A stretch of DNA of 64,000 bases from Lottiidibacillus patelloidae (GCF_002262935.1 NZ_NPIA01000001.1:558001-622000); one strand, 5' to 3'. Positions 9,452 through 18,309 are shown, counted from the first letter of the stretch. A program made the numbers and translations. The notes: generated by a model not told the origin, from the sequence alone.

Positions 9452-9539
9452 TGTGGCTTAGGCCAAGCGACTACGGTGTTCCGCTGTAATGATACAAAAA
9501 GCATTGCAAGAACATCTGTACGGAAGGAGGAAATTCCAA
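9452..9539 (+). promoter_or_regulatory. rplS 5' leader (L19 leader candidate)
   Basis: The untranslated leader between the promoter and rplS contains the G-U/GC-rich segment TGGCTTAGGCCAAGCGACT, in which GGCTTAGGCC can fold back on itself, then a strong GGAAGGAGGAAA ribosome binding site. Bacillales rplS genes are known to carry an autoregulatory L19 leader (an Rfam family). I recognise it by position and length, not by a computed covariance hit. Confidence 0.5.
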
Positions 9540-9884
9540 ATGCAAAAATTATTACAAGATATCACTCAAGAACAAATTAGAACTGACCTTCCTACATTCC
9601 GTCCTGGAGATACTGTACGTGTACACGTTAAAGTCGTAGAGGGAACTCGCGAGCGTATCCAAGTATTCGAAGGTGTAGTAATTAAGCGTCGTGGTGGTGG
9701 AATCAGTGAAACATTTACAGTACGTAAGATCTCTTACGGTGTTGGTGTTGAACGTGCATTCCCATTAAACTCACCAAAGATTGCTAAATTAGAAGTTATC
9801 CGTCGTGGTAAAGTTCGTCGTGCGAAGCTTTATTACCTACGTGCATTACGTGGTAAGGCAGCTCGTATTAAAGAAGTACGATAA
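9540..9884 (+). CDS. rplS: 50S ribosomal protein L19
   Basis: A 114-residue bL19 located at the subunit interface. It has the typical [20 protein letters not shown] and ending KAARIKEVR. The open frame reaches back to 9489, but the ATG at 9540 follows GGAAGGAGG and gives the normal protein length. It has its own promoter, leader and terminator, so it is probably monocistronic. Confidence 0.97.
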   Translation: MQKLLQDITQEQIRTDLPTFRPGDTVRVHVKVVEGTRERIQVFEGVVIKRRGGGISETFTVRKISYGVGVERAFPLNSPKIAKLEVIRRGKVRRAKLYYLRALRGKAARIKEVR

Positions 9885-9890
9885 TCAAAG

Positions 9891-9921
9891 AAAAAGGAGC
9901 TTGGAGACAAGCTCCTTTTTT
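9891..9921 (+). terminator. Intrinsic terminator after rplS
   Basis: A 13 bp perfect stem (9891-9903 with 9908-9920) with a GAGA tetraloop and a T run. Confidence 0.92.
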
Positions 9922-10019
9922 ATACAAAAAATAAAGCCTTTATTATACATAAATAGAGTTAATTAAAAATATTAGTGAATATGATTGAGGGCCTATCTTA
10001 CTATTTTGGAGGAAAGACA

Positions 10020-10550
10020 ATGCCACGAAAAAAAAATGAGTTGTGGGAATGGACAAAAGCTTTAATGATTGCTTTAGCATTAGCTGGGATTATTCGTTAT
10101 CTTTTGTTTGCACCTATTGTAGTCGATGGTGATTCAATGCTTCCAACATTACAAGACAATAACAGGATGATCGTAAATAAGGTAGTATATTCGATATCAG
10201 ATGTTAATCGATTTGATATTGTTGTATTTCATGCAACAGAAAATAAAGATTATATCAAAAGAGTAATTGCTCTTCCTGGTGAAACAATAAAATATGAAAA
10301 CGATAAATTATATATAAATGGTGAATTGGTGGAAGAGCCATTTTTACAAGAAATTCGCCTTGAGAACCCAGAACGCTATACAACATATATTGAAGAAATG
10401 AAAGTTCCAGAAGGCCATGTTTATGTCCTTGGGGATAATCGAAATCATAGTCGAGATAGCCGTCATATAGGACCTATAAGTGTCGAGGAAATTATAGGTG
10501 AAGCAAATATTGTTTTCTGGCCATTCGCAGAGTTTCGTTATATTAAGTAG
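10020..10550 (+). CDS. lepB: Type I signal peptidase
   Basis: A 176-residue membrane signal peptidase of the Sip/SPase I P-type. It has one N-terminal membrane segment (about 12-31), then the catalytic serine motif GDSMLPTL (Ser39) and the catalytic lysine in DYIKRVIALPGE (Lys80). The later boxes VLGDNRNHSRDSRHIG are also present. The frame opens at 9975, but TTGGAGGAAAGACA directly before the ATG at 10020 fixes the start. It cleaves Sec and Tat signal peptides outside the membrane. It is placed between rplS and rbgA as in many Bacilli. Confidence 0.95.
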   Translation: MPRKKNELWEWTKALMIALALAGIIRYLLFAPIVVDGDSMLPTLQDNNRMIVNKVVYSISDVNRFDIVVFHATENKDYIKRVIALPGETIKYENDKLYINGELVEEPFLQEIRLENPERYTTYIEEMKVPEGHVYVLGDNRNHSRDSRHIGPISVEEIIGEANIVFWPFAEFRYIK

Positions 10551-10560
10551 GTGAAGAAAA

Positions 10561-11421
10561 ATGAGTAAACCAATACAGTGGTATCCTGGCCATATGGCTA
10601 AGGCTAAGCGAGAAGTTAGAGAAAAATTAAAGTTAATTGATGTAGTCATTGAATTAGTTGATGCGCGCATCCCATTATCTTCTCGAAATCCGATGATTGA
10701 TGAAATTGTTGGGGACAAGCCGCGACTGTTATTATTAAATAAAATTGATATGGCAGATCAGACTGAAACAAAAAGATGGAAAAAGTTTTTTGAGGGCCCA
10801 GGTAAGATGGCTTTAGAAGTAGACTGTCAATCTGGTCAAGGATTAAATAAAATTGCTCCTGCATGTCGAGAGCTAATGAAAGAAAAGCATGACAAGTTAA
10901 AAGCTAAAGGAGTCAATCCAAGAGCGATCCGCGTCCTTATTTTAGGTATTCCAAACGTAGGCAAATCGACATTAATTAATCGTTTGGCTAAAAAAAATAT
11001 TGCAGTAACAGGTGATAAGCCTGGTGTTACGAAAAAGCAGCAATGGATTAAAGTTGGGGATGAACTTGATTTATTAGATACACCTGGTATTCTTTGGCCA
11101 AAATTTGAAGATCAAGATGTCGGTTCTCGTTTAGCAGCAACTGGAGCGATAAAAGAAACGTTATTTGATTTTCAAGAAGTGGTTGTATTTATCCTTAAGT
11201 ACATGAAAGACCGCTATCCTGAGCGATTAAAAGAGCGGTACAAGCTAGAAGAAATTCCAGATGATGTAATTGAACTTTTTGATGAAATTGGGCGTAAACG
11301 TGGGTGTTTAGTTGGAGGCGGTTATATTGATTATGATAAGGCTGCTGAACTAATTTTACGTGACTTACGTTCACTAAAATTAGGTGGAATTTCTTTTGAA
11401 ACAGTTCAAGATGTGAATTAG
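10561..11421 (+). CDS. rbgA: Ribosome biogenesis GTPase RbgA (YlqF)
   Basis: A circularly permuted GTPase of 286 residues needed for late 50S assembly. The permuted motif order is visible: NKID at 60-63 (G4) comes first, then GIPNVGKST at 129-137 (G1), then DTPG at 173-176 (G3). The N-terminus [12 protein letters not shown] and a C-terminal helical ANTAR-like domain are typical. It follows lepB by 10 bp. Confidence 0.96.
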   Translation: MSKPIQWYPGHMAKAKREVREKLKLIDVVIELVDARIPLSSRNPMIDEIVGDKPRLLLLNKIDMADQTETKRWKKFFEGPGKMALEVDCQSGQGLNKIAPACRELMKEKHDKLKAKGVNPRAIRVLILGIPNVGKSTLINRLAKKNIAVTGDKPGVTKKQQWIKVGDELDLLDTPGILWPKFEDQDVGSRLAATGAIKETLFDFQEVVVFILKYMKDRYPERLKERYKLEEIPDDVIELFDEIGRKRGCLVGGGYIDYDKAAELILRDLRSLKLGGISFETVQDVN

Positions 11422-11452
11422 GACACGCCCAAAGCGTGTCCTTCTTATTTTT
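11421..11452 (+). terminator. Intrinsic terminator after rbgA
   Basis: GGACACGC at 11421-11428 pairs perfectly with GCGTGTCC at 11434-11441, and a T-rich tail follows. It starts within the rbgA stop codon. Confidence 0.85.
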
Positions 11453-11483
11453 CAGTCAATAATTAACGTAAGTGGGGAAAAGC

Positions 11484-12257
11484 ATGGCGAAGACAATAAA
11501 AGAAATAGAAGAAATTTTATTTTCTAATAATCAATTAGCATCTAGTGAAGAGTTGAAAAATCTTGAGAATGATCAAAGAAAAGGTGTGCAAAACTTAATA
11601 AAACGATGGAAGGCTAAAATAGAGAGAGAAAGATTAGCCAAAGAAAAGTTTCTGCATATGTCAAGGTATGAAATGGAGTTGCGTGAAAACGGAATAAGCT
11701 TTATAGCTGGGGTAGATGAAGTAGGGCGTGGACCACTTGCAGGACCAGTTGTTGCTGCAAGTGTCATTTTACCCGAAGATTTTTATTTAGCTGGCTTAAA
11801 TGATTCAAAGGCTGTTTCTGAATCTAACCGTGACTTCTTCTATGAAGAAATTACTAAGAATGCAGTTTCATTTGGAATTGGCATTGTAACTCCTGAGGAG
11901 ATTGATAAAATTAACATTTATGAAGCTACAAAAGTTGCGATGACTAAGGCGATTAACGATATGAATAATGAAGCGGAACATTTGTTAATTGATGCGATGA
12001 CTCTTCCAGTGCAAACTCCACAAACATCAATAATTAAAGGAGATGCCAATTCAGTATCTATCGCTGCAAGTTCAATTATCGCGAAAGTAACTCGGGACAG
12101 AATAATGGAGGAAATTCACGAAAAGTATCCTCAATACGGATTTAAAAATAATATGGGTTACGGAACGAAAGAGCATTTGGATGCACTAAAAACATATGGA
12201 GTTACTAGTGTACACCGCAAATCATTTGCTCCAGTTCGAAATCAATTAATGACATAA
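11484..12257 (+). CDS. rnhB: Ribonuclease HII
   Basis: A 257-residue RNase HII that cuts RNA in RNA-DNA hybrids and single ribonucleotides in DNA. The catalytic core starts [17 protein letters not shown] (Asp78, Glu79), with NDSK and [20 protein letters not shown] following. The roughly 70-residue N-terminal extension is characteristic of Bacillus enzymes. ATG 11484 follows AAGTGGGGAAAAGC; the open frame begins four codons earlier at a GTG. B. subtilis has ylqG and ylqH between rnhB and sucC; they are absent here. Confidence 0.95.
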   Translation: MAKTIKEIEEILFSNNQLASSEELKNLENDQRKGVQNLIKRWKAKIERERLAKEKFLHMSRYEMELRENGISFIAGVDEVGRGPLAGPVVAASVILPEDFYLAGLNDSKAVSESNRDFFYEEITKNAVSFGIGIVTPEEIDKINIYEATKVAMTKAINDMNNEAEHLLIDAMTLPVQTPQTSIIKGDANSVSIAASSIIAKVTRDRIMEEIHEKYPQYGFKNNMGYGTKEHLDALKTYGVTSVHRKSFAPVRNQLMT

Positions 12258-12310
12258 TATTCGGTAAATTCTGTGTTTTTTGTAACTTACGGTTATTTCG
12301 TCGTCAAAGG

Positions 12311-12340
12311 TAGACAATATAGTAGTAGATTATATACAAT
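12311..12340 (+). promoter_or_regulatory. Probable sucCD promoter
   Basis: TAGACA at 12311-12316 and TACAAT at 12335-12340 with 18 bp spacing, about 50 bp before sucC. No clear operator was seen around it. Confidence 0.5.
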
Positions 12341-12391
12341 GGTAAAGACTAAGGCCAATTTAGGTTTTAATTGATGATAGGAGGATGGAGA

Positions 12392-13552
12392 ATGAATATC
12401 CATGAGTATCAAGGAAAAGAAGTCTTGAGAAAATACGGCGTAGCAGTTCCAAACGGAAAAGTTGCGTTTTCGGTGGATGAGGCTGTTGAAGCAGCTAAAG
12501 AACTAGGTACAGCAGTAACTGTTGTAAAAGCACAAATCCATGCTGGTGGAAGAGGAAAAGCTGGCGGGGTTAAAGTAGCGAAAAACTTAGATGAAGTTCG
12601 TACATATGCAAGTGAGATTTTAGGTAAAACGCTTGTAACTCATCAAACAGGACCTGAAGGTAAAGAAGTAAAACGTCTTCTTATTGAAGAAGGTTGCGAT
12701 ATTAAAAAAGAATACTACATCGGACTTGTTGTCGACCGTGCAACTGATGCGATTGTAATGATGGGTTCTGAAGAGGGCGGAACTGAGATTGAAGAAGTTG
12801 CAGAAAAAACGCCTGAAAAGATCTTTAAAGAAGTAATTGACCCAATCGTTGGATTGACTGGTTTCCAAGCTCGTCGTTTAGCGTTTAACATTAACATTCC
12901 AAAAGAACTAGTAGGGAAAGCAGCTAAGTTCATGATGGCACTTTATAAAGCATTCTCTGATAAAGATTGCTCAATTGCTGAAATTAACCCTCTAGTAGTA
13001 ACTGGAGACGGAAATGTAATGGCATTAGATGCGAAGTTAAACTTTGATGCTAACGCATTATATCGTCACCCTGATATCGTTGAATACCGTGATTTAGAAG
13101 AAGAAGATGCAAAAGAAATCGAAGCTTCTAAATATGACTTAAACTACATTTCTTTAGATGGAAACATCGGATGTATGGTTAACGGTGCTGGTTTAGCGAT
13201 GGCTACAATGGACATTATTAAGCATTACGGCGGAGACCCTGCTAACTTCCTTGACGTTGGGGGCGGTGCTACTGCTGAGAAAGTAACAGAAGCTTTCAAA
13301 ATCATCCTTTCTGATCAAAACGTAAAAGGTATTTTCGTTAATATCTTCGGTGGAATCATGAAGTGTGACATTATTGCTGAAGGTGTAATTGAAGCTACGA
13401 AGCAAGTAGGACTTGAATTACCACTTGTTGTACGTTTAGAAGGTACAAATGTAGAAATCGGTAAAAAGTTACTTAACGAGTCTGGTTTAAATATCGTTGC
13501 AGCTGAATCAATGGCTGACGGCGCACAAAAAATTGTATCACTAGTTAAATAG
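12392..13552 (+). CDS. sucC: Succinyl-CoA synthetase beta subunit
   Basis: A 386-residue ADP-forming subunit of the TCA-cycle enzyme that interconverts succinyl-CoA and succinate. The ATP-grasp fold begins [17 protein letters not shown] and has [33 protein letters not shown] and [16 protein letters not shown]. The open frame starts seven codons upstream, but AGGAGGATGGAGA before ATG 12392 and the family length fix the start. It forms an operon with sucD, 16 bp downstream. Confidence 0.97.
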   Translation: MNIHEYQGKEVLRKYGVAVPNGKVAFSVDEAVEAAKELGTAVTVVKAQIHAGGRGKAGGVKVAKNLDEVRTYASEILGKTLVTHQTGPEGKEVKRLLIEEGCDIKKEYYIGLVVDRATDAIVMMGSEEGGTEIEEVAEKTPEKIFKEVIDPIVGLTGFQARRLAFNINIPKELVGKAAKFMMALYKAFSDKDCSIAEINPLVVTGDGNVMALDAKLNFDANALYRHPDIVEYRDLEEEDAKEIEASKYDLNYISLDGNIGCMVNGAGLAMATMDIIKHYGGDPANFLDVGGGATAEKVTEAFKIILSDQNVKGIFVNIFGGIMKCDIIAEGVIEATKQVGLELPLVVRLEGTNVEIGKKLLNESGLNIVAAESMADGAQKIVSLVK

Positions 13553-13568
13553 GAAGGCGGGGCAAAGA

Positions 13569-14474
13569 ATGAGCGTATTTATTAATAAAGATACTAAAGT
13601 TATTGTTCAAGGTATCACTGGTTCAACAGCTTTATTCCATACGAAGCAAATGATCGAATATGGAACTAAAATTGTTGGTGGTGTAACTCCTGGTAAAGGT
13701 GGAACTGAAGTTGAAGGTGTACCAGTATTTAACACAGTTTCCGATGCAGTTGCAGCTACAGGCGCTAACGCTTCTGTTGTTTATGTTCCTGCTCCATTTG
13801 CAGCGGATGCAATTTTAGAAGCTGTTGATGCAGAATTAGATATGGTTATTTGTATTACTGAGCACATTCCAGTATTAGACATGGTTAAAGTTAAGCGTTA
13901 CATGCAAGGCAAGAAAACTCGCCTTGTTGGACCTAACTGCCCAGGTGTTATTACTCCTGACGAGTGTAAGATTGGTATTATGCCAGGATACATCCATAAA
14001 AAAGGTCACGTAGGTATCGTTTCTCGTTCTGGAACGTTAACTTATGAAGCTGTACATCAACTTTCAACAGAAGGTATCGGTCAATCAACAGCTGTTGGAA
14101 TCGGTGGAGACCCTGTTAACGGAACAGACTTCATCGACGCTTTAAAAGCATTCAACGAAGATGATGATACGTATGCTGTAATCATGATTGGTGAAATTGG
14201 TGGTACTGCTGAAGAAGAAGCTGCTGAATGGGTGAAAGCTAACATGAAAAAACCTGTAGCTGGATTCATCGGTGGTCAAACTGCACCTCCAGGAAAGCGT
14301 ATGGGCCACGCTGGTGCGATTATTTCTGGTGGTAAAGGTACTGCTGCAGAAAAAATTAAAGTTATGAGAGAGTGTGGAATCGCAGTTGCTGATACTCCAT
14401 CAGTAATGGGTGAAACATTAATTAAAGTTCTTCATGAAACTGGTTTATACGAAAAGTGTTTAACACACAAATAA
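13569..14474 (+). CDS. sucD: Succinyl-CoA synthetase alpha subunit
   Basis: A 301-residue subunit carrying the CoA-binding Rossmann domain ([18 protein letters not shown]) and the phosphohistidine in [14 protein letters not shown] (His247). It acts with SucC in the cytoplasm. An AGGAAGGCGGGGCAAAGA ribosome binding region precedes the ATG. A terminator follows, and beyond it synteny with B. subtilis is interrupted by the paa/liv island. Confidence 0.97.
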   Translation: MSVFINKDTKVIVQGITGSTALFHTKQMIEYGTKIVGGVTPGKGGTEVEGVPVFNTVSDAVAATGANASVVYVPAPFAADAILEAVDAELDMVICITEHIPVLDMVKVKRYMQGKKTRLVGPNCPGVITPDECKIGIMPGYIHKKGHVGIVSRSGTLTYEAVHQLSTEGIGQSTAVGIGGDPVNGTDFIDALKAFNEDDDTYAVIMIGEIGGTAEEEAAEWVKANMKKPVAGFIGGQTAPPGKRMGHAGAIISGGKGTAAEKIKVMRECGIAVADTPSVMGETLIKVLHETGLYEKCLTHK

Positions 14475-14482
14475 ACAGTAAG

Positions 14483-14507
14483 AAAGCTCCCTATTTGGGG
14501 GCTTTTT
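14483..14507 (+). terminator. Intrinsic terminator after sucD
   Basis: AAAGCTCCC (14483-14491) pairs with GGGGGCTTT (14497-14505) with one G-U pair, followed by T6 in total. Confidence 0.85.
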
Positions 14508-14529
14508 TCTTTTAGGATAGTTTAGTTTG

Positions 14530-14725
14530 AAGTGGTATAAGGTTATACGGCGCTAAGCGGTCGCTTCATCTTTTTTATATGATCCAGCTTTAGCTCTAGA
14601 AACCTATAAACTTCTCACTTTCGATAAGTCAACATGGATTCGCAAAGCTCATCGTGCGTTTTTCCTTTATCTTAGATCAAAGTGATATAAGGTTTTACGT
14701 CGTTAGGCGTTCGCCTAGCTTTTCT
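14530..14725. repeat. Degenerate Bacillaceae intergenic repeat with a 150-bp direct duplication
   Basis: Two related segments begin at 14530 and 14680, exactly 150 bp apart, and match at 30 of their first 37 positions (AAGTGRTATAAGGTTWTACG core). Each ends in a small hairpin, AAGCG-GT-CGCTT in the first and AGGCG-TT-CGCCT in the second, so the stem changes in a compensating way. The DNA between them (CCAGCTTTAGCTCTAG, then TTCGATAAGTCAACAT and CTCATCGTGCG) resembles the interspersed intergenic sequences I recall from many Bacillaceae genomes. No protein is encoded. It occupies the left part of the 445 bp gap between sucD and paaK; the right part is the paaK promoter region. Confidence 0.6.
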
Positions 14726-14744
14726 TATTCAAAAGAATAAATAA

Positions 14745-14759
14745 AATTTTCTGATAATA
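14745..14759 (+). promoter_or_regulatory. CodY-box-like operator upstream of paaK
   Basis: AATTTTCTGATAATA matches the CodY consensus AATTTTCWGAAAATT at 13 of 15 positions and ends 2 bp before the -35 box. The same arrangement occurs at the liv promoter (17305-17319). Confidence 0.5.
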
Positions 14760-14761
14760 TA

Positions 14762-14790
14762 TTGACATTTATTACTATAACAGGTATTGT
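14762..14790 (+). promoter_or_regulatory. Sigma-A promoter of paaK
   Basis: TTGACA at 14762-14767 and TATTGT at 14785-14790 with 17 bp spacing. The leader to paaK is about 120 nt. It contains a perfect 11 bp inverted repeat (TTATAAATATA at 14794-14804 and its complement at 14838-14848) and a cre-like site. Confidence 0.7.
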
Positions 14791-14879
14791 TTCTTATAAA
14801 TATAGCATTTTTCTTTTATGGCGATAAATTTACGTTATATATTTATAACTTAATGAATTGCTTTTTTTCACATCAAAAA

Positions 14880-14893
14880 TGTAAGCGCTTTAT
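14880..14893 (+). promoter_or_regulatory. cre-like CcpA site in the paaK leader
   Basis: TGTAAGCGCTTTAT matches the cre consensus TGWNANCGNTNWCA at 12 of 14 positions. It lies downstream of the promoter and just before the paaK ribosome binding site, a place where CcpA can act as a roadblock. Confidence 0.55.
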
Positions 14894-14919
14894 TTAATGG
14901 AAACGAGGGGGATATATTT

Positions 14920-16245
14920 ATGATTTTACATAGTATTGAAACATCATCTAGAAATGAAATAGAAGATTTACAGTCTGAGAGATTAAGAGAGACTGTCAAA
15001 AGAGTATATGAGAATGTTCCTTTTTACAAAGAAAAATTTAAAGAAATGAACGTAACTATTGAAGATATAAAGGACTTACATGATATTCAAAAATTACCTT
15101 TCACAGTAAAAAAAGACTTAAGAGATCACTATCCTTTTGGCCTTTTTGCAGCTGACCAAAAGGAGATTGTTCGTATTCATGCATCGTCTGGAACGAGTGG
15201 GAAACCAACGGTAGTAGGTTATACGAGAAAAGATATTGATTCATGGGCTGAAATTGTGGCTCGAGCTATTGCAATTGCTGGGGGTAACCCTGGGGAAGTT
15301 TTACATAATGCGTATGGATACGGTTTATTTACAGGTGGATTAGGGCTTCATTATGGTAGTGAAGCGTTAGGGATGGCGACGGTGCCTATCTCAGGCGGTA
15401 ATACTGAAAGACAAATTACATTAATAGAAGACTTTAAACCAACAGTAATTTGTGGTACTCCTTCATATGTTTTAAATATAGTAGAAACGATGGAAGAAAT
15501 GGGCAAAAACCCAACTGAAACATCATTGAAATATGGTATTTTCGGTGCAGAGCCATGGTCAGAAGAAATGCGTCGAACATTAGAAGGTAAATTAGGAATT
15601 AAAGCATGTGATATTTATGGGCTCAGTGAAGTGATTGGACCAGGTGTTTCAATGGAATGTCATGAAGCACAAGATGGACTACATGTTGCTGAGGACCATT
15701 TTTATGTGGAAGTTATTGACCCAAAAACATTGCTTCCGGTAGAAGAAGGGGAAGAAGGAGAACTTGTTTTTACTAGTTTGACGAAGGAAGCATTCCCTGT
15801 TATTCGTTACCGCACGGGTGATATTGCCAGCATTACGAAAGAAAGATGTGCATGTGGACGAACTACAGTCCGAATGTCCCGTGTGAAAGGACGTATCGAT
15901 GATATGTTAATTATTCGTGGCGTAAATGTTTTTCCTTCAGAAATTGAACATTTCCTTTTAACTTTGCATGATTTAGTGCCACACTATCAATTACATTTAC
16001 TAAAAAAGGGCAGCTTAGATACAGTTCAACTACATGTGGAAGTAAGTGAAGAGTTCTATAACAACATTAAAGGTAATATGGAAGATGAAAAAGTAAACTT
16101 ATTAGCAAGAGAGGTTCAGCATTTAATGAAGAGCAGTTGTCTTGTTTCAATGGATGTTAAAGTGCTAGAGCCAAAGTCGATTCCTAGATCTCAAGGTAAG
16201 GCGGTCAGAGTCGTTGACCGTAGAAATGAAGAAGTAATAGTTTGA
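14920..16245 (+). CDS. paaK: Phenylacetate-CoA ligase family enzyme
   Basis: A 441-residue adenylate-forming CoA ligase of the PaaK type. It would activate phenylacetate, or a related aryl acid, to its CoA thioester with ATP. Seen are the P-loop-like HASSGTSGKPTVVGYT, the PaaK-typical NAYGYGLFTGGLGLHYG, the adenylate-binding IYGLSEVIGPGVSMEC, YRTGDIASI, and the C-terminal hinge GRIDDMLIIRGVNVFPSEIE. Length fits PaaK. GAGGGGGATATATTT precedes the ATG. The exact acid is not provable; the flanking paaX supports phenylacetate. A promoter with CodY-like and cre-like sites lies upstream. Confidence 0.88.
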   Translation: MILHSIETSSRNEIEDLQSERLRETVKRVYENVPFYKEKFKEMNVTIEDIKDLHDIQKLPFTVKKDLRDHYPFGLFAADQKEIVRIHASSGTSGKPTVVGYTRKDIDSWAEIVARAIAIAGGNPGEVLHNAYGYGLFTGGLGLHYGSEALGMATVPISGGNTERQITLIEDFKPTVICGTPSYVLNIVETMEEMGKNPTETSLKYGIFGAEPWSEEMRRTLEGKLGIKACDIYGLSEVIGPGVSMECHEAQDGLHVAEDHFYVEVIDPKTLLPVEEGEEGELVFTSLTKEAFPVIRYRTGDIASITKERCACGRTTVRMSRVKGRIDDMLIIRGVNVFPSEIEHFLLTLHDLVPHYQLHLLKKGSLDTVQLHVEVSEEFYNNIKGNMEDEKVNLLAREVQHLMKSSCLVSMDVKVLEPKSIPRSQGKAVRVVDRRNEEVIV

Positions 16246-16262
16246 TAAATGACTATAAGGTT

Positions 16263-16287
16263 AGAGGGCCTTTTACAGGCCTTCTCT
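16263..16287 (+). terminator. Weak hairpin after paaK
   Basis: AGAGGGCCT (16263-16271) pairs with AGGCCTTCTCT (16277-16287) with a 2-nt bulge. The T tract is poor, so termination may be partial. Confidence 0.4.
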
Positions 16288-16370
16288 CGTTTGCATAACT
16301 AAGAAGTAGCTTCCTTGTTCGTTCTCCAAAGATCGGTTATGTAAAAATAAATTAAAATGAGGTAACCAAT

Positions 16371-17252
16371 ATGGAAATGAACACAAGGTCTATGATCTTC
16401 ACACTTTATGGTGATTATGTCCGCCATTATGGGAATAAAATATGGATCGGTAGTTTAATTAAGCTATTAAAGGAATTTGGTCATAATGACCAGTCAATTC
16501 GTTCGGCAATTTCGAGGATGGGTAAGCAAGGCTGGGTCGAAGCGGAAAAAAGAGGAAATAAAAGCTATTATTATTTATCTGAACGTGGAGTAAAGCGAAT
16601 TGAAGAAGCAGCAATACGAATATTCAAGCTGAAGACAGAAAATTGGGATGGTAAGTGGCGTATTTTAATGTACTCTATTCCAGAAGAGAAACGTAATCTA
16701 CGAGATGAATTTCGCAAAGAATTGGTTTGGAGTGGCTTTGGTACATTCTCAAATAGTGTATGGATATCACCAAACAACTTGGAAAAGCAAGTGTATGATT
16801 TAATTGCTAAATATAACATAGAAAAATATGTAAGCTTTTTTATATCAGAAAATGCTGGTCCATTAACTGATGAAGAGTTGATAGAAAAGTGTTGGGATTT
16901 AGATGAAATAAATGGGAAATACAATGAGTTTATATCAACTTATAGCCAAAAGTTTGTGATTGATAAAAATAAAATTCAACAAAAGCAAATGACGGATGCT
17001 GAATGTTTTGTTGAGCGTACGAAGCTAGTCCACGAGTATAGGAAATTCCTGTTCGTTGACCCTGGTTTACCTGAGCCTCTTCTTCCAGAGAAGTGGCTAG
17101 GAGGTCACGCCGCCAATTTGTTTACTGAATATTATAAACAATTAGCAAAACCAGCTAGTAGGTTTTTTGAGACTGTTTTTGAAAAGGGAAATGAACTCTC
17201 GTACAAAGACGAGTGTTACGATGTTTTAGATCATCCATTAATTATAGAATAA
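16371..17252 (+). CDS. paaX: PaaX family transcriptional repressor
   Basis: A 293-residue PaaX-like regulator. The N-terminal winged helix has RSMIFTLYGDYVRHYG and the recognition segment SIRSAISRMGKQGWVEAEK. The middle and C-terminal PaaX domains contain WDGKWRILMYSIPEEKRNLR, FGTFSNSVWISP and RKFLFVDPGLPEPLLPEKW. In E. coli, PaaX represses phenylacetate catabolism and is released by phenylacetyl-CoA, the product of PaaK, so a feedback loop with the preceding gene is plausible. GAGGTAACC precedes ATG 16371. It is flanked by hairpins and is probably a single-gene transcript; a weak TTGTTC-17-TATGTA lies near 16310-16340. Confidence 0.92.
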   Translation: MEMNTRSMIFTLYGDYVRHYGNKIWIGSLIKLLKEFGHNDQSIRSAISRMGKQGWVEAEKRGNKSYYYLSERGVKRIEEAAIRIFKLKTENWDGKWRILMYSIPEEKRNLRDEFRKELVWSGFGTFSNSVWISPNNLEKQVYDLIAKYNIEKYVSFFISENAGPLTDEELIEKCWDLDEINGKYNEFISTYSQKFVIDKNKIQQKQMTDAECFVERTKLVHEYRKFLFVDPGLPEPLLPEKWLGGHAANLFTEYYKQLAKPASRFFETVFEKGNELSYKDECYDVLDHPLIIE

Positions 17253-17261
17253 AAAGTATAG

Positions 17262-17288
17262 CAGCGGATAAATGCCGCTGTTTTTTTT
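17262..17288 (+). terminator. Intrinsic terminator after paaX
   Basis: CAGCGG (17262-17267) pairs with CCGCTG (17275-17280), followed by T8. Confidence 0.85.
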
Positions 17289-17304
17289 ATCCATAATTAG
17301 AAAA

Positions 17305-17319
17305 AATTTTCAGAATATT
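17305..17319 (+). promoter_or_regulatory. CodY box upstream of the liv operon
   Basis: AATTTTCAGAATATT matches the CodY consensus AATTTTCWGAAAATT at 14 of 15 positions and ends 1 bp before the TTGACA -35 box. CodY, encoded about 12.7 kb downstream, would be expected to repress this operon when branched-chain amino acids and GTP are high. Confidence 0.65.
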
Positions 17320-17320
17320 A

Positions 17321-17350
17321 TTGACAGTAAGATTATGAAAGCGTTATCAT
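17321..17350 (+). promoter_or_regulatory. liv operon promoter with overlapping cre
   Basis: TTGACA at 17321-17326 and TATCAT at 17345-17350 with 18 bp spacing. TGAAAGCGTTATCA at 17336-17349 matches the cre consensus TGWNANCGNTNWCA at all 14 positions and covers the -10 box, so CcpA binding would block RNA polymerase. Confidence 0.75.
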
Positions 17351-17426
17351 TTCTATATAACTAAAAGAACTTGTCGTAAATTAAACGACATAGAAAATGC
17401 TGTACACACATCAAAGGAGTGAGAAC

Positions 17427-18308
17427 ATGGGAGAATTAATGCAATATTTAATTACAGGTTTAACGATTGGAAGTATGTATGCAATCGTTGCATTAGGTTT
17501 TGTCACAATTTACAGTGTTACAAAAGTCATCAACTTAGCACAAGGTGAATTTGTCATGCTAGGTGGAATGATTATGTTTTCATTTACAAAAGCAGGAGTG
17601 CCTTATATATTTTCTTTTTTTCTTACAATATTAACTGTTATAATCATCGGTTTTCTCATTGAAGCAACGATTATTCGTAAAGCAAAAAATGCAGACCCTC
17701 TTAGCTTGATTATTTTAACTATCGGAGCTGCGATTTTTATAAGAGGTATAGCAAGTATGTTTTGGGGAAAAGACCCTGTGAAGATTGCGCCATTTCTTGC
17801 AAATAATGAACCGATTTCGATCTTTGGTGCATCCATTACGCCACAAAGCATTTGGGTGATGGTTTTCATGTTAGCAATCGTTGCAATATTATACATACTT
17901 ATGGAAAAGACAATGATTGGAAAGGCATTTCGAGCATGTTCAGCAAACCCGTTAGCTGCAAGGTTAATGGCAATAAGCCCAAAAAAGATGTCGGCATTCT
18001 CATTTGCATTTAGTGCAGGATTAGGAGCTATCGCAGGATTAGTCATCGCACCAATCCTTTTCCCAGCCTATGATATGGGGATTATGTTAGGGATTAAAGG
18101 TTTTTCTGCAAGTATTTTAGGTGGTCTTGGTAGTGCGCCTGGAGCGGTTATTGGAGGTATATTACTAGGCTTAATTGAGTCATTTGGAGCTGGTTATATC
18201 AGTTCAGGTATGAAGGATGCCATTGCTTTCGGTGCAGTACTTTTACTTTTATTAATTCGCCCTTTCGGAATTTTAGGAGAAAAGAATGTTGGAAAGGGAG
18301 GATTGTAA
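17427..18308 (+). CDS. livH: HAAT ABC transporter permease LivH-type
   Basis: A 293-residue inner membrane permease with about eight hydrophobic segments. It has the LivH hallmarks LMQYLITGLTIGSMYAIVALG, TIYSVTKVINLAQGEFVMLG and the coupling-region sequence GFSASILGGLGSAPGAVIGG near the end. With LivM it forms the membrane channel of a branched-chain amino acid/aromatic acid type (HAAT) importer. The open frame reaches back to 17397; ATG 17427 has AAAGGAGTGAGAAC before it. It is the first gene of the liv operon; livM starts 2 bp after its stop. Confidence 0.93.
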   Translation: MGELMQYLITGLTIGSMYAIVALGFVTIYSVTKVINLAQGEFVMLGGMIMFSFTKAGVPYIFSFFLTILTVIIIGFLIEATIIRKAKNADPLSLIILTIGAAIFIRGIASMFWGKDPVKIAPFLANNEPISIFGASITPQSIWVMVFMLAIVAILYILMEKTMIGKAFRACSANPLAARLMAISPKKMSAFSFAFSAGLGAIAGLVIAPILFPAYDMGIMLGIKGFSASILGGLGSAPGAVIGGILLGLIESFGAGYISSGMKDAIAFGAVLLLLLIRPFGILGEKNVGKGGL

Positions 18309-18309
18309 T

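Noticed and set aside
14475-14919. Hidden small gene in the sucD-paaK gap
   Set aside because: Neither strand has a frame with a ribosome binding site and plausible protein; the gap is explained by a terminator, a repeat and the paaK control region.
17603-18046. 147-codon minus-strand frame inside livH
   Set aside because: Antisense to a clear LivH permease; hydrophobic content simply mirrors the membrane segments.
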